A stretch of DNA of 64,000 nt from Rotaria socialis (lineage: Eukaryota > Rotifera > Eurotatoria > Philodinida > Philodinidae), in the NCBI GenBank assembly GCA_905331475.1, contig CAJNYU010001248.1, positions 46,527 to 110,526 of the forward strand, read 5' to 3'. Positions 36,400-51,268 of this stretch are shown here, piece after piece. Positions within the stretch are counted from its first letter, which is position 1, and every line of letters starts with the position of its first letter. Under the pieces are notes generated by a model, which made no database searches, was not told where the DNA came from, and saw only the letters and a list, made by a program, of their open reading frames with translations. The translations under genes and the position numbers were made by a program.

Positions 36400-37738
36400 A
36401 TTTTTATTTAAGTTTTGAATGTTTTTTGCTCTTTCTTTATCGATATTTCGTCCTTATTGATACGGAAATTTACGAGATATGTTGACGTTGTTGTTTTGAT
36501 TGGTATAGATGTTAAATTGTTGTTGATGTTTGTCGATGTTGCATCTAGTTTTATGTTCATTATCCAGGACCTTATGTTTACCTATCATTTCCACGACCGT
36601 TTCCTGATGCTAGCTTGACCATTGACCTAAATTCATAACCAGATATTTCTCAAGTTGAATTGTATGTTGCTGTTGTTTTTCTTCGATTTCATATAATTTT
36701 AGCTGCTTGTTCATGTAATTCTTAATGCATCATATGATAATCGATTGTTAAGAAAGTTTTTAGAAGGATAATTTTGATATTGATTATATCTGTAACGAAA
36801 AGAAATCAGGCAGAGTGTATTTTTTGGGTGGTTGTTGATTTCGGATTGGATTGGAAGTGGCTGAATGGGATTAGGTTTCAATAATATTCTTTTTTTCTGA
36901 TTTTTCTGTCAAGTTCTCAAGAAAGGCTTTTTTCTTGGTAGTCGCGACGATTGAAGATATTATGGAGTATCATGGATGGAGACTCAAGGGAGTTTTTTGT
37001 TAGTTTTGTGGAGGAATGGTTTATAAAGACGTTCTTTGTTTTTCTTTTAAGTATAGAATGTGTTAATGGGAAAAGCAATGAAATTCGATTGGCTAATCCT
37101 GTTTGATATGTTAAAGTTGAATCTAGTTTTGAAGATGGCTGTTGCTTTCTGAGGCTAATGAAAATTAATTAAGTTTGCTTTTTTCAAATGTTTCAAAATT
37201 TTGATGCTAATGACTTCTGTCGATAGTTTTGAGGTATTTCCTTCGAGCAATGTTGATGCATTTGTAATTTCGCATCATAGCGGTGTAATTTTTTGGATTT
37301 CTTTGTATCTTTGTGCGCCTTTGCTTTATGTTGTCTTCGTTCTTTCATCAGTTGGAGTATATCTTCTGTCATTCATTTTTGTATAGCCGAATTCTTCTTT
37401 TTTTAATTTTAAAATAACGTTTTTATCATTTGCCATCGATCATCGCTGGAATATGACTCAATTTGTGCTGGTTTTACGGCCTTTAAATTGTCTTTTAACT
37501 TCGTTTTGATTTTATTTTTTAATTCATTGCTGTTTCTTAATTTTTCCATGTGAATTTTCCTATTAGTGTGTGCTTTTTTGATAGTTTTTAGTTTAATCCT
37601 ATTTTAGCAGCTACTGGGTTGTGACTTGATGACACATCTGCTTCAGGATAAGTTTGTGCATTTAGTATTCTTGCCTTAAAACGTTTTTTTTATTGAGGAT
37701 ATAATCAATTTGATTTCTTGCGATATTGTCATTTTTAT
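36400..37738 (-). pseudogene. Decayed non-LTR retrotransposon (APE endonuclease end and linker)
   Basis: The minus strand from 37738 downward, with frameshifts and stops, reads NDNIARNQIDYILNK, then NAQTYPEADVSSSHNPVAAK. This is the C-terminal end of the apurinic-type endonuclease of LINE elements (NQIDYIL motif and the GADxxSDHxPV motif, here with the catalytic Asp replaced). Downstream is a degraded Lys/Asn-rich linker (KDNLKAVKPAQIESYSSDDR). No reverse-transcriptase motif is legible. The 5' side is cut off where the element at about 37740 begins. Confidence 0.6.
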
Positions 37739-37739
37739 C

Positions 37740-38006
37740 TGAGAATACATCCTATTCCGCAATGTTGAACATTCCAGAACCAGTTCCGCTCACGGAACCA
37801 ATTCCATCTAATTCCCGAAATTCCATTTATCACTTCCAACAGAATTCCGGAATTCCCGGAATCACTGCCGACCAATTCCATCTAATTCCCGGAATTCCGT
37901 TTATCAATTCCGATTCAATTCCGGAATTACACGGAATTCAAACGGATTCCGCCTAATTCCCAACGGTTCCGGAATTCAGCGCACTTACACCCACACCCAC
38001 ACCCTC
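37740..38006. repeat. Interspersed element with telomere-like right end
   Basis: The head is GAGAATACATCCTATTCCGC (37739-37758). The body is full of AATTCC/GGAATT palindromic words, with CCAATTCCATCTAATTCC twice. The right end, CTTACACCCACACCCACACC, runs into CTCAAGAT. On the opposite strand the end reads as TGTGGG repeats. The head is shared with 33462 and 55512, and the end with 32423 and 55722. Confidence 0.6.
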
Positions 38007-38169
38007 AAGATATCTTTTAATGCGCTCAGCTATTAATAATACGAATTGCCAGTATGATAATGTGAACGGTCACCATGCCTCTAGAGTACAGCTCTCCTCA
38101 GTTATAACGTAGATGAATTGATACCACGATAGGTTCAGTAAGTAACACACTAACAACGAGTCTATAAGA

Positions 38170-38460
38170 GTGAGGGTGCCCATGTCGAAAAATCTGACAC
38201 AAGATCTTGGAATACGGGCGAAATCTTACAAGAATCTGACAAAAAATCGTAGTTCCTGAGATCTTAGATCAATTCGCACAATCGGATTCTTGAATGATCT
38301 TACACATTAATACGAACTTTGAAGAATCTGATTGTTGGACCTGATCTAAGATCTCAGGAACTATGATTTTTTGTATGATTTTCGTATGATCGTGCAAGAT
38401 CTTATCAGATCTTTCAATATGATTGCTCGACCTGGGTGGAGCAACTAACATGCAAGAATA
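38170..38460. repeat. Palindromic element (MITE-like)
   Basis: Near-perfect inverted arms: ACAAAAAATCGTAGTTCCTG with following AGATCTTAGATCA (about 38238-38270), and the inverse copy at about 38342-38376. Outer parts also match inversely (CAAGATCTT words). It can fold into one long hairpin. No coding potential. Boundaries are approximate. Confidence 0.5.
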
Positions 38461-38902
38461 AATGTGAATGAAAAAGATCGTTGAAAAAAAAGACCTATTC
38501 TTAGCCATATCACGTACAAATTGACATTTAAAAATCCATTCGTCGATATTTATCGTATAGGATAGCAATAGTGGAACATATTTCGTTATTTTTCTGTTCA
38601 AGAATACATTTTCCTAGCTTATTAAAATCTTGTTGTCCGATGGTGGTTAAATTTACGTTCTGAAATTGGTTGGTATGTATTTGATCTTATATTCACAAAT
38701 GAGACATCCTGTTCTATCTGATTTAAACGGAATTCTATTTATTAAGGGTGAGTAATTTTCAAAATAGGACTTATTAATATGCGAAAATAAGATCTACTTC
38801 ATGGATAATATCGGATAGCAACCTGTTCAATGTATGACTTGATCAATTAATGTGGAGGGTACGTGGCTGTGATGGACGAGTAGACGCATAACCCACACTA
38901 TT

Positions 38903-39373
38903 TTAAAGACGTCCAAGTGTAATATCTCGTCCAATTCCTCGATGAATAAGTGCAGTAAATTCCTCTAGGTTCAATTTAAAGTCATTATTTTTATCAACTT
39001 GTTGAATATGATGAAGTAATATATATGGATTACTATTAGGTAGGATAGCAGGCATAAAAGCGGCTAATTCACCAATATCAATTGTACCTGAATGATCAGA
39101 ATCTAACAAACGAAATGCCTCAGGTATATCATCATGTGCGAAAGCACCCATCATGAATGGTCTTAATACTTTGATAAATTTGTCAAATGGTAATGTCGGT
39201 TGTTGTATTGTAGCCGCTACTCGTTCATAGTCTGCCCGTGTTACTGCTCTACGATAATCATCATGTTCGCCATTTTTACGAAATTCAATGTATACATATT
39301 CGACTTCATCAATTCGATTGCCATGCATTTTAATAGTTTCGTCAACACGAGCTTGATAATCATTTGTAGCCAT
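38903..39373 (-). CDS. EF-hand calcium-binding protein
   Basis: Single-exon gene of 156 residues. Two EF-hand loops in the C-terminal half are visible: DSDHSGTIDIGE (91-102), canonical with D1, D3, S5, I8 and E12, and DKNNDFKLNLEE (127-138), also with good ligands. The N-terminal half is helical and charged but has no clear loop, so one lobe is degenerate or absent. The length and paired loops recall calmodulin/troponin C-type sensors. There is no signal peptide, so it is cytosolic. It may buffer calcium or bind a target helix when calcium rises. It is intron-less, unlike most genes in the window, and lies among repeats. The exact subfamily is not recognised. Confidence 0.8.
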   Translation of the reverse strand: MATNDYQARVDETIKMHGNRIDEVEYVYIEFRKNGEHDDYRRAVTRADYERVAATIQQPTLPFDKFIKVLRPFMMGAFAHDDIPEAFRLLDSDHSGTIDIGELAAFMPAILPNSNPYILLHHIQQVDKNNDFKLNLEEFTALIHRGIGRDITLGRL

Positions 39374-42300
39374 TATTAAAATCGAAACTAGACAAAGAAT
39401 GATTCACTTGGGTTTAGGTCTACTTGATTGATGAAATTCAAGGATAATCGCTGTTGTTCTGATTCAAAAAGAGTAAAATGAAAAACGTAGTAAATTTACG
39501 TTTTTATGTATTTTTCTTTTGTTGCAATAAAAAATTTATGACATTCCTTCTTCTAAAAATAGCTGATATATGAAAGCAAAAGAATTTAAAAAAAAAGAAT
39601 TCAATGCAATAAAGATATATTTGCATTAGACAAATGAACAGCAAAATACATGCCGAATGGGAAGCGTACTTTGTCAATATTTGCCATTTTTCTGTTTTAT
39701 TGCTGCTATCAAAAATTTGAAGCCTAGACATGCTAAGGAATTCGTTTAATTAGATCTTCTACAAGCGTGCAAAATCGATTCCGAAAAACAAACACCAAGA
39801 AAAAATCTCTGTTTTATAAACACTTTGTGAATGAAAAAACTTTGACGCTCATTCGGAACCTCTTGGTTTCCTTGCTTTCAGTAAACTTTTCTCACTCCGG
39901 CTAAATAGAAAACGCAGAATCACTTGGCCTATTTTACATTTGTTTTCATCAGGTTCGTTTTTTCTTCTTTCGTTATTCGATTAAATATTTAGATGTTAAT
40001 GAGACTTTCATTTGGCTTATGCATACACTTATAGACTGATATCATGAATTCTATTGAATAATATCGCTATAGTGCAGAGGCAGCGGAGCGCCATTAAGCT
40101 AGGTGAGGTTCATAATATTTTTTTTTCTACTTTGGAATTTTATGAAAGCAACAAGCAGAAAATAAGTCTCCTTTTTATTGAGCTTCAATAAGAATAAAAA
40201 TGGTCAGTATAAAAACGAAGATTGGAAAATACCAAAATATACATTTCTTTGCTCATACTTTGATGCAAGAATAAAAAATAGCAATAATCAGCAAAAAAGC
40301 AAGTGAGGCTGAGCCTCATCTTGCGAAATCTAGGTGAGGCTCAAGCCTCATGAGTCTCAGTAACTCGGATGTGTGTGGTATAGTGGTTTGAAGGGATTGT
40401 GCTTGCACTTATTGATGCTTTATAATGTGTAGAATGAATAAAATTGACATTCTTTACTTTTTATTTAAATATTCGATAATAATTGATTAGATCCATTATT
40501 GTTCATGTCGTAAACACTTGAAAGAGTTTTAAATTAGCTTAATCAACAGAACAGCCTCAAGTAAAACTATAAGCAAAAATGTATGGATGAATGGGTCATT
40601 TCATTTTAAAACTGGTACCAAAACAAATCCTATGAGGTAAGTTCTAATTATTTGATGAGGAAAGGAGTTAGAGAGTGGACGGCAACATTCATATTTTTCA
40701 CTGATTTAAAACAGATAGTCAATTTTACTTGTGTACATCAGATTGAACATCTTTCAACCCTGATAATGACTTAGAAAACTGATTTTTTCGAACTAAAAGC
40801 GTTTAAATTAAATTGCTAAGAATAAATGTAAAATTTATCAAAATAAAATATTGTACATTCCAAGTATCCACCGAAAAAATGAGTCTTTATCCAAAAAAAG
40901 AACAACAGCAAGGCTTCTTAAATGTTTTTCGTTTAATCGTTCGATTTCCTTTTTTTGTGCCATGTATATCAGTCAGATCTTGTACTATTGTTTCTGTGCA
41001 TTAATTTGGATATATTACTGGAAACAGTTTATTAACAATTGTTCGTAAATACAAAGCTAATTGTTGAAATTTTCCAGTTCCAATGAAAAATTCCCATCGG
41101 AATCGATAGTACGCAATATAGATCGTAAATATTTACATTTATACTATTATATAGCCGAAAATTATCATAATTTATCATAACATTTTTTCAAAAAGGAATG
41201 TTTCAACAAATTCTCCTTAGTCTTCCGCTCTCCAATACCTGACTTACACATTCATTGGTATAAAAATTAAGTGAACTTTATTAAAATGTAAACGTATACT
41301 CATTCCTCGTGCTTGTTCGCACTATCAAAGCATACCATCGGTATGGTTCGAACGGTCAATTGCTATACATGTGGCTTACCCAAAGTTTGCCGATTAAAAA
41401 TTTTCGTGATAATTTCATCGAACTTTGCCGTAACTCATAATACTATTTTACGATCGATAAAAAAAGTCATCCGCCAGCAGGTATAATATTTAGTAAATAG
41501 ATAAGATTTTGCAACGCTTGATTGACATGAGAAGATTAAATTCGTGTCCATTCTTCACTCTTGATAATACTTGTATTATCGCATTGAGTTAATTACATCC
41601 TAGTATATATTCAAGGTAAAATTTTAGTCACCTGTTATTTTCTAACAAAAGCTGCCAATCAAATATAATGATAAAGAAATTGCAAACCATGCTATTAGAA
41701 AGATGTTTTGATGAAGCTTGCACATGAATCAACCAGTCGAATTGTAGTGATCCTACAGTCTCGACAGAAAAAAAGTCACAATATTTCATATGTTATAAGT
41801 GAGAGTGGATCGAAATCAAGTTTTTCCGTATTTTGAACTATGAAGAATGCAATTTTCTAGACAGTATATTCTCTCACATGCTCATACAGAGTCATTGTTC
41901 TTACTGTTGTTTGCACATTTTCTACTCAAGCACAGCGGCTGAAGAAACAACAAGAAGAAGAATCAGTAAAAAAAAACTTAAAAGATATGAATCGAAATCC
42001 TATCTAGAAATTATTTCATTATTTGAAACAAACCTTTAATAATAATCCAATAGAACAATCAACAGCTCAGCACATATGAAATATCATACTCTATAGTTTT
42101 ATACATATCCATTATACAAAAACAAAAAAATCAGTCAAGGATCATGAGAAACTCATGAAATATTTTCTAATATCTGAATGTCAGAGAGCGTTGATAAAGG
42201 TAAGACAATAATGCAACCAAATACTTTAAGCTAACGTAACATATTTGATTGGCAATATTTTTTTCTCTACTCTTTGCTTATATCGTTCTGTATGTTTTCA

Positions 42301-42454
42301 TTATACAGAAGGTAACCCCGGTAGTCGAAAAAAAGAGAGAAAAAATGGCACGTGTTTTTGTCTTTCATTGCAATAGTAGATCAAACATACGTAAAAAAAA
42401 AGAGAATATAAAAAAAATCTACCTTTTGCAAGAGCCCTCGCACACGACACGAAT
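39374..42454. other. Intergenic, no gene recognised
   Basis: About 3 kb of AT-rich DNA without a credible gene. Near 40075-40360 there are GAGGCTGAGCCTC palindromic words and AGGTGAGGCT repeats suggesting a decayed mobile element, but no clear matching ends were found. Confidence 0.45.
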
Positions 42455-43252
42455 ATGACAACAGAAAGCGACGAAGCTCCTCTGGTTGAACTTTCCAGTG
42501 ATAAAATTCTTGAGAGGCCACAATCAGGTTTATGGCGGCTTTTTCATGGAACACATTACATGATTGGTGGCATTACTTTTGTCACTGGATCATGTATGTA
42601 CTTTCCTGATATTTACAATAAATATTCATCTGCATTAAGTATTGGTGGATGGCTTTTTACTATTGGCTCATTCTTCTTTTTACTTGCTGATCTACAAGAA
42701 TGGTGGTATTATCGAGTTGGCTGCTGTTGTGATCGTAAATATCGAACAGCATTAGAAACGCATGATCATACTCTATTCCTTCATCCACGAAACTCACTTC
42801 GTGGTCGATATGAACGAGCAGAAGTGGGAATAAATTTTTTTATGTCTGCTTGTGGCTCTGCATTTTATCTAGCTGGATCAATATTATTTATTCCAATATT
42901 CGACAAAGAGTTAATTTATGGTGAATGGTTTTTTATTGTTGGTTCAGCATTTATTTATGTATCTCAAGCTTGGAAAGTATATCGTTCTGCTACCATTAAT
43001 ATTCAAGATCGACATGATAGTCGATTTCGTTTGTCAAATTTCTTAAATGATATTCCAGCATTAGGTGTTGATGGCTTTGCTGGTATTGGTGGTGTTTTTT
43101 ATTTTATTGGTACCATCTTATTTCTTCCATCTTTCAATAAAAGTGAATCAGATGCGGTTACCGTTGCAATTCTATTTGTATGTGGTGGTACAGGTTTTAC
43201 ATTATCTGGACTTTTTCTTCAATATCGTCATCATTGTACTCATCACGCATAA
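42455..43252 (+). CDS. Six-TM protein with three YrhK-like units
   Basis: 265 residues in one exon, starting MTTESDEAP. Three internal repeats, each of two hydrophobic segments around a short loop, lie at about 27-84, 122-175 and 202-256. They share the pattern GG..F..GS..YFP or G..F..GSILF.P, then W.F..GS.FF. Such paired hairpins with a GS-x-LF-x-P motif resemble the YrhK domain known from bacteria and from some eukaryote proteins. The N-terminus is acidic and polar with no cleavable signal. A Cys/Arg-rich loop (RVGCCCDRKYR) follows the first unit. The function of YrhK-like proteins is unknown; a membrane role is all that can be inferred. The start is the first ATG after an in-frame stop region. 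Confidence 0.65.
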   Translation: MTTESDEAPLVELSSDKILERPQSGLWRLFHGTHYMIGGITFVTGSCMYFPDIYNKYSSALSIGGWLFTIGSFFFLLADLQEWWYYRVGCCCDRKYRTALETHDHTLFLHPRNSLRGRYERAEVGINFFMSACGSAFYLAGSILFIPIFDKELIYGEWFFIVGSAFIYVSQAWKVYRSATINIQDRHDSRFRLSNFLNDIPALGVDGFAGIGGVFYFIGTILFLPSFNKSESDAVTVAILFVCGGTGFTLSGLFLQYRHHCTHHA

Positions 43253-44271
43253 TATTTATCAAAGCTCAGTATTATTCTAGTGTTTAGATACGCAATAAAA
43301 ACTAATTAAACTAAAGAAAGAGTTCGCAAATAAGCATTGCTAAAGAGAAAAACAAGCAACCGAAAGTTTTGGCATGCTTTTTTTTGCTTTTCTTAGTTTT
43401 CAATACAATAAGTATAAAAAAAAAACGAATAATGATACGTGCAATAGTAACAACACAATTAGTTTGACAGGATAATAGGCTTCAACTGTTTGTATATATA
43501 TATCAGTGAAATGAAAACATGTACTGGATATATTTTTCTTTGGAAAAAAACAAGAATTCACGAAATAATTGAGTTATATAGTATGGTCTCGTAGTTAATG
43601 ATTTATCTTGATCACCAACAATTAACAGGGTTTTCTCTTCTTTATTTAAAAATCTGAATTAGCCGTAAAGAAAAATTTGAATTATTCGTGTTAATATATG
43701 ATTATAAGATTTTGCTGAACTCTGAAACATCTTTCCTCAAGTATTTGTCATATTGTTTCAATAGCATGCGAATTTATAGTTTTTTTTTAAATACTTACTT
43801 GAAAAAGACAGTGCTGTTCAAGTAAATAAATTTTCGAATTAAAATATTCGATGATATTTGTAATGATATTCAAAGTTTAATAAATCGAGGGTATGGGTGT
43901 ATGAGAACTAATTCAATTTTATCGTTATCAATACGCACACCTTTGCGAAAGCTTGATAGCGAAGAAGTAAGTAAGTGCAGTCTAACAGTAAGTTGAATGC
44001 TTCATAATTATAAGTTTATTGGAACAAAGTTATACTATGGATAAAACAAAACAAGCGTAATGTATTTATGGGCCTGATGCAACGTGCCATTGACATAAAA
44101 CGCGCTACAAAGCCTACCGAACATTTCTTTAAAGTATCTTCGTAAACTTTGATTTTTTTTCAGTTAAATAGGACTGGCAATTTCTCTATATGCCACACTA
44201 ACTGCGATGAGAAAAATTATCAATTCTTGCTCACTGTTTCGTTTTCAATAAAGCAAATATACTGCGTTGAG

Positions 44272-44842
44272 TAGGGGTGTCACATTTTAATTTTAAAAAC
44301 ATTATTAAATCGAGAAATAAATTTTCAAAAAGTTAAATTTAAAATTTTGTATCGCATAAATTTAACTAAATTTAAATTAAATCGTTTGAAATTCAAATTA
44401 GTTAAATTTTGAAAACTAGTAGATAAACATAGTTTTTGACTTGATTTCTACTATTTAAAGTCAAATTTGAGTATGTTTCTTGTTTTCTAAAGTTCAAGCT
44501 AGTCATTCTTCTACAAATTGTGTTATTAAATATATTTTTATGAGTATTCCGGTATTTTAAAGAAGAAAGATGTCGGATCCTGGATGATCTGTAGAAAAAT
44601 TTTAACTATTATCAACAAATATGAACCTAAAATACTAGTTTCTCGTCTCATTTAGCATTTACTACTGTTAAAGTCACGTATTTTTCTCATAGCAATGATG
44701 TGTATCCATCCAAACAATTTATTAAATTTAAAATTTAAATTTAAATTTAAATGATTTTTCAGCCCAATAATTTAATTTGAAACTAAATTAACTTTTCGCT
44801 AAGTTAAATTTAAATTAAATAAGCTGCAAATTGACACCCCTA
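44272..44842. mobile_element. hAT-type MITE (571 bp)
   Basis: Terminal inverted repeats TAGGGGTGTCA (left 44272, right 44832-44842 inverted). Flanks gcgttgag (44264-44271) and gcatcgag (44843-44850) match at six of eight positions, fitting an 8-bp hAT target duplication. The interior is made of AAATTTAAATTT palindromes and has no open frame. A lone TAGGGGTGTC occurs again near 50357. Confidence 0.6.
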
Positions 44843-45121
44843 GCATCGAGAAATGAGTCCTGATATAGTTTTTTGACAGTTAATAAAAAAAAAACTGTTT
44901 GTCGAGTTGTCAAAAATCTGTCTTTATGTTGATATGATGTTTTCTACAGTAATACATATTTGCTTCAAATAAAATATGTTTATTCGGATAGAAAAGCTCT
45001 TGGCCAAAATTAAAACTTAACAAATTTTAAACTCGTTATACGTGGTATTATTGTCTGTCTGAGAGCCGGCGGGACAAAAAGTTCATGTATTAAATTAGAA
45101 TATAGTTGCGAAGATTCAATA

Positions 45122-48556
<3,435 letters not shown>

Positions 48557-50545
48557 ATTTGAAATCACGTTGTTTTTGTCTGTTGTCGTTTTCTTTCACT
48601 CTGTGCTATGAATTACCAATCTACAAGACAGGCGCATCATAATGAATGTAAACAACATTTTTCAATTCGTGTTTAAAAAGTGTCATTTACATTTGGCTGT
48701 GAGTATTTGCGAAGCGAAATGGAATTTTAAAAATTGTGCTGCTTTCTTGTTTGCAAAAACAATGCGTAGATGATGTTAAAATGAGTAGCTTACATAATGT
48801 CACACTGAGGAGTCGGTGGCAAATATCAAATTTTTGATCGATAAACCATGAAATCGACGAGATTTTTATTGTCCATTACAGGTGTCATATGTAAGTGATC
48901 TAATTAGAAGTTTCAAAAATGATCAAACTAATAATTTGTATTAATGTCTAATTTTTGGGGAAAATTAGTGACTGTTTGTCGCCAACATTCACATGCAAAA
49001 CAAGCAAAGTAACTACGCATGCAACATGTAATACTATCCTGAGGGTGTTGACAAATAACACAAAAAAAGTCAGTACAAAACAACTTGTTTTAATTATTTT
49101 CGTTTCTGAATTAGAGTCCCATAATGACAATTCCCTATCAAGATATAGATACCCACAAATTTCCATATAAGAAATGAATCATTTCAAGCACAATAGGTGT
49201 TGCTATTGAATGAATCTGTGATTCATTATCGTCTTCATCGTTTTCAATTATTTCGTCATTGTTAGAATTTGTTTTTCCTCTTGGAACAATCATAACTGTT
49301 GGTGGCAACGATGTGCATTGATTTCCGATCGATGAATTATCATAAAGGCCGCCTTATAAATCATTGATCGGAAATCATTCCTAAGTGAATGCAAATTTGA
49401 GTATGTGTGAGGGTTCTTTGAAATGGAGAACAAGCCATCCACCCTTTCTCTTTCGTATATAAACTTGTGTTTTGTTTGAAACGAGAACAACTGGAATGAT
49501 GAAGTACTATAGTAGACATCGAAACCGAGGATGTTGGAAATGCTACTCCTTCAGTTTGTCAATATTAATCATAATAAAATACAGAGCCCAACAGGAAGGA
49601 ATTTGCCATTCTTATCTTTTTTTTCGCCAAAGTAATAACTAACCAATCAAAAGCAATGTGATTTTTGTATTCTATTGGAACTTTCATCAAGATATTGATT
49701 AAAATAAAATATTAAATGGAATTCTTCGCGAATGTAATATAAATAAAGTAAAGAACGTTTTTATTTTATAAAATGATTTTATTATTATTATTACGAGAGT
49801 GATCGGTATCCGATATAGAAATAGAAAAAACGAGGTAAATGCGTATTTTCTTTTGAGAGAAACAAATCACCTGAAAATATTTAAATTCATATAACAACTG
49901 TCTTCTATCATCATTTTATGAAAGATCACTTCGAATGTTCTTAGATTGATAACAGATGTCGTTATACTGAATGTAAATTTGTTTAAATCGTGGGATATAA
50001 ATAAGATATTGATCATGTAATTCAATGTGCCATCAATATAAGTAGATCAACATCATGATCTATATAATTCAATGAGATTAATGAAAAAAATTTCAATGTA
50101 TGAAGCGTTTTCTAAAAAGGAAAATTAACAATATCCGTCTATAGTCATATTTTAGCATGTTCAACAAAAATATTGATTAAAATTATATTTACCATGAGGT
50201 GTGTCAGCCTTCGTATTGTGTTGTTATTATTCACCGTTTTCAAGAAATTAAACATGATTGATGTACTCTAATCAAATTATGATATCTTCTTTCCGATAGT
50301 CAGCCAAGTTTTTACAAGAATTGATGAAAAAAACCTATCATACTACCAGTTATCCTAGGGGTGTCGGCGTCGCTTTTGTATTACCAAAAAGATGAATTAA
50401 AACGTCGTCAAGTACAGACTTCAGGTAGATGAACCACTATAGAATATTTTCTATGAAGAAGAATGTGAGCAGTTTTTTTTCAAAGAATCTTTTAACAAAA
50501 TGAAACAAATAAAACATTCGCCAAAACAGATCACGAAGACTTAGT
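48557..50545. other. Intergenic with a short hairpin
   Basis: AT-rich and gene-free. At 49320-49376 GATTTCCGATCGATGA and, inverted, GATTTCCGATCAATGA flank a short GGC/GCC centre, making a near-perfect hairpin of about 57 bases. Nothing else was recognised. Confidence 0.5.
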
Positions 50546-51268
50546 TTATGACATTTCATATTCGCTTTTAGTTTCTGTTCGATTTGAATAGTGTCCTGCA
50601 AAATTGAGATTCGCAACGTGTTGAAGTTGTTTCGCTTTTGTCCAAAATTGTGGTGCAAAAGCAAGAAAATAGAGAAACGGTGTCCCAGCAGCAATATATT
50701 CAGGAATACTTGCAAATGTAATCACCCAAATAATAGAACACGTAATTACAATGATCGTACATCCGAGAAACCACAATGGAAATATGATATTCGCATGTTT
50801 AGCAGCCTTTGAACGATGAATAAAAAGATAAATTATAAGTATCGTATGAAGAATACAATAGATTGAAATGGAACCAAATGTACCAATTGCACCAATATCA
50901 TGAATGTGCGGACGATCATCGAGACTTACAATGGCCATAATTAGAACAAATATACCAGACACGATTGCAATAACATGAATACAATATATGATAGCGCGAT
51001 GAATAATTGTTTGAGATTGAATTAAAAATTGAAGTCTACCAATAAACATGATTAACATTTGTGGAATCAAAACGATAAAACCAGACATGAAATAGTTATG
51101 CGCTTGACCAGTTCCAAGTTCAGATATTTGCGGTAAGTTTTGGTCTGGTTCAATATTGTTTGGTATTTGACTACATATAATTAAAGTCAAAATGAATGTT
51201 AGAATTGACGTAAATGGTAAGATAAGTAATATTCGAAACCAGATCAGAGTATCGCCGATATTCACCAT
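50546..51268 (-). CDS. DRAM/Frag1/PGAP2-type six-TM protein
   Basis: 240 residues from the ATG at 51268 (MVNIGDTLIW). A tttctcag acceptor lies just upstream, so I prefer this ATG to one ten codons earlier, which would be in the intron. Six hydrophobic segments are spread over the length. After TM1 comes a loop with PQISELGTGQAHNYFMSG, which has the family's ISxxGTxxP-like position. Near the C-terminus EYIAAGTPFLYFLAF and PQFWTKAKQL follow the Frag1/DRAM/Sfk1 pattern. DRAM proteins are lysosomal or plasma-membrane modulators of autophagy; PGAP2/Frag1 remodels GPI lipids in the Golgi. Which branch applies cannot be decided by eye. The tail (TETKSEYEM) is polar and probably cytosolic. Confidence 0.7.
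   Translation of the reverse strand: MVNIGDTLIWFRILLILPFTSILTFILTLIICSQIPNNIEPDQNLPQISELGTGQAHNYFMSGFIVLIPQMLIMFIGRLQFLIQSQTIIHRAIIYCIHVIAIVSGIFVLIMAIVSLDDRPHIHDIGAIGTFGSISIYCILHTILIIYLFIHRSKAAKHANIIFPLWFLGCTIIVITCSIIWVITFASIPEYIAAGTPFLYFLAFAPQFWTKAKQLQHVANLNFAGHYSNRTETKSEYEMS

Noticed and set aside
40073-40360. Possible hAT end CAGAGGCAGCGGAGCGCC and GAGGCTGAGCCTC palindromes
   Set aside because: No matching opposite end or target duplication could be found.
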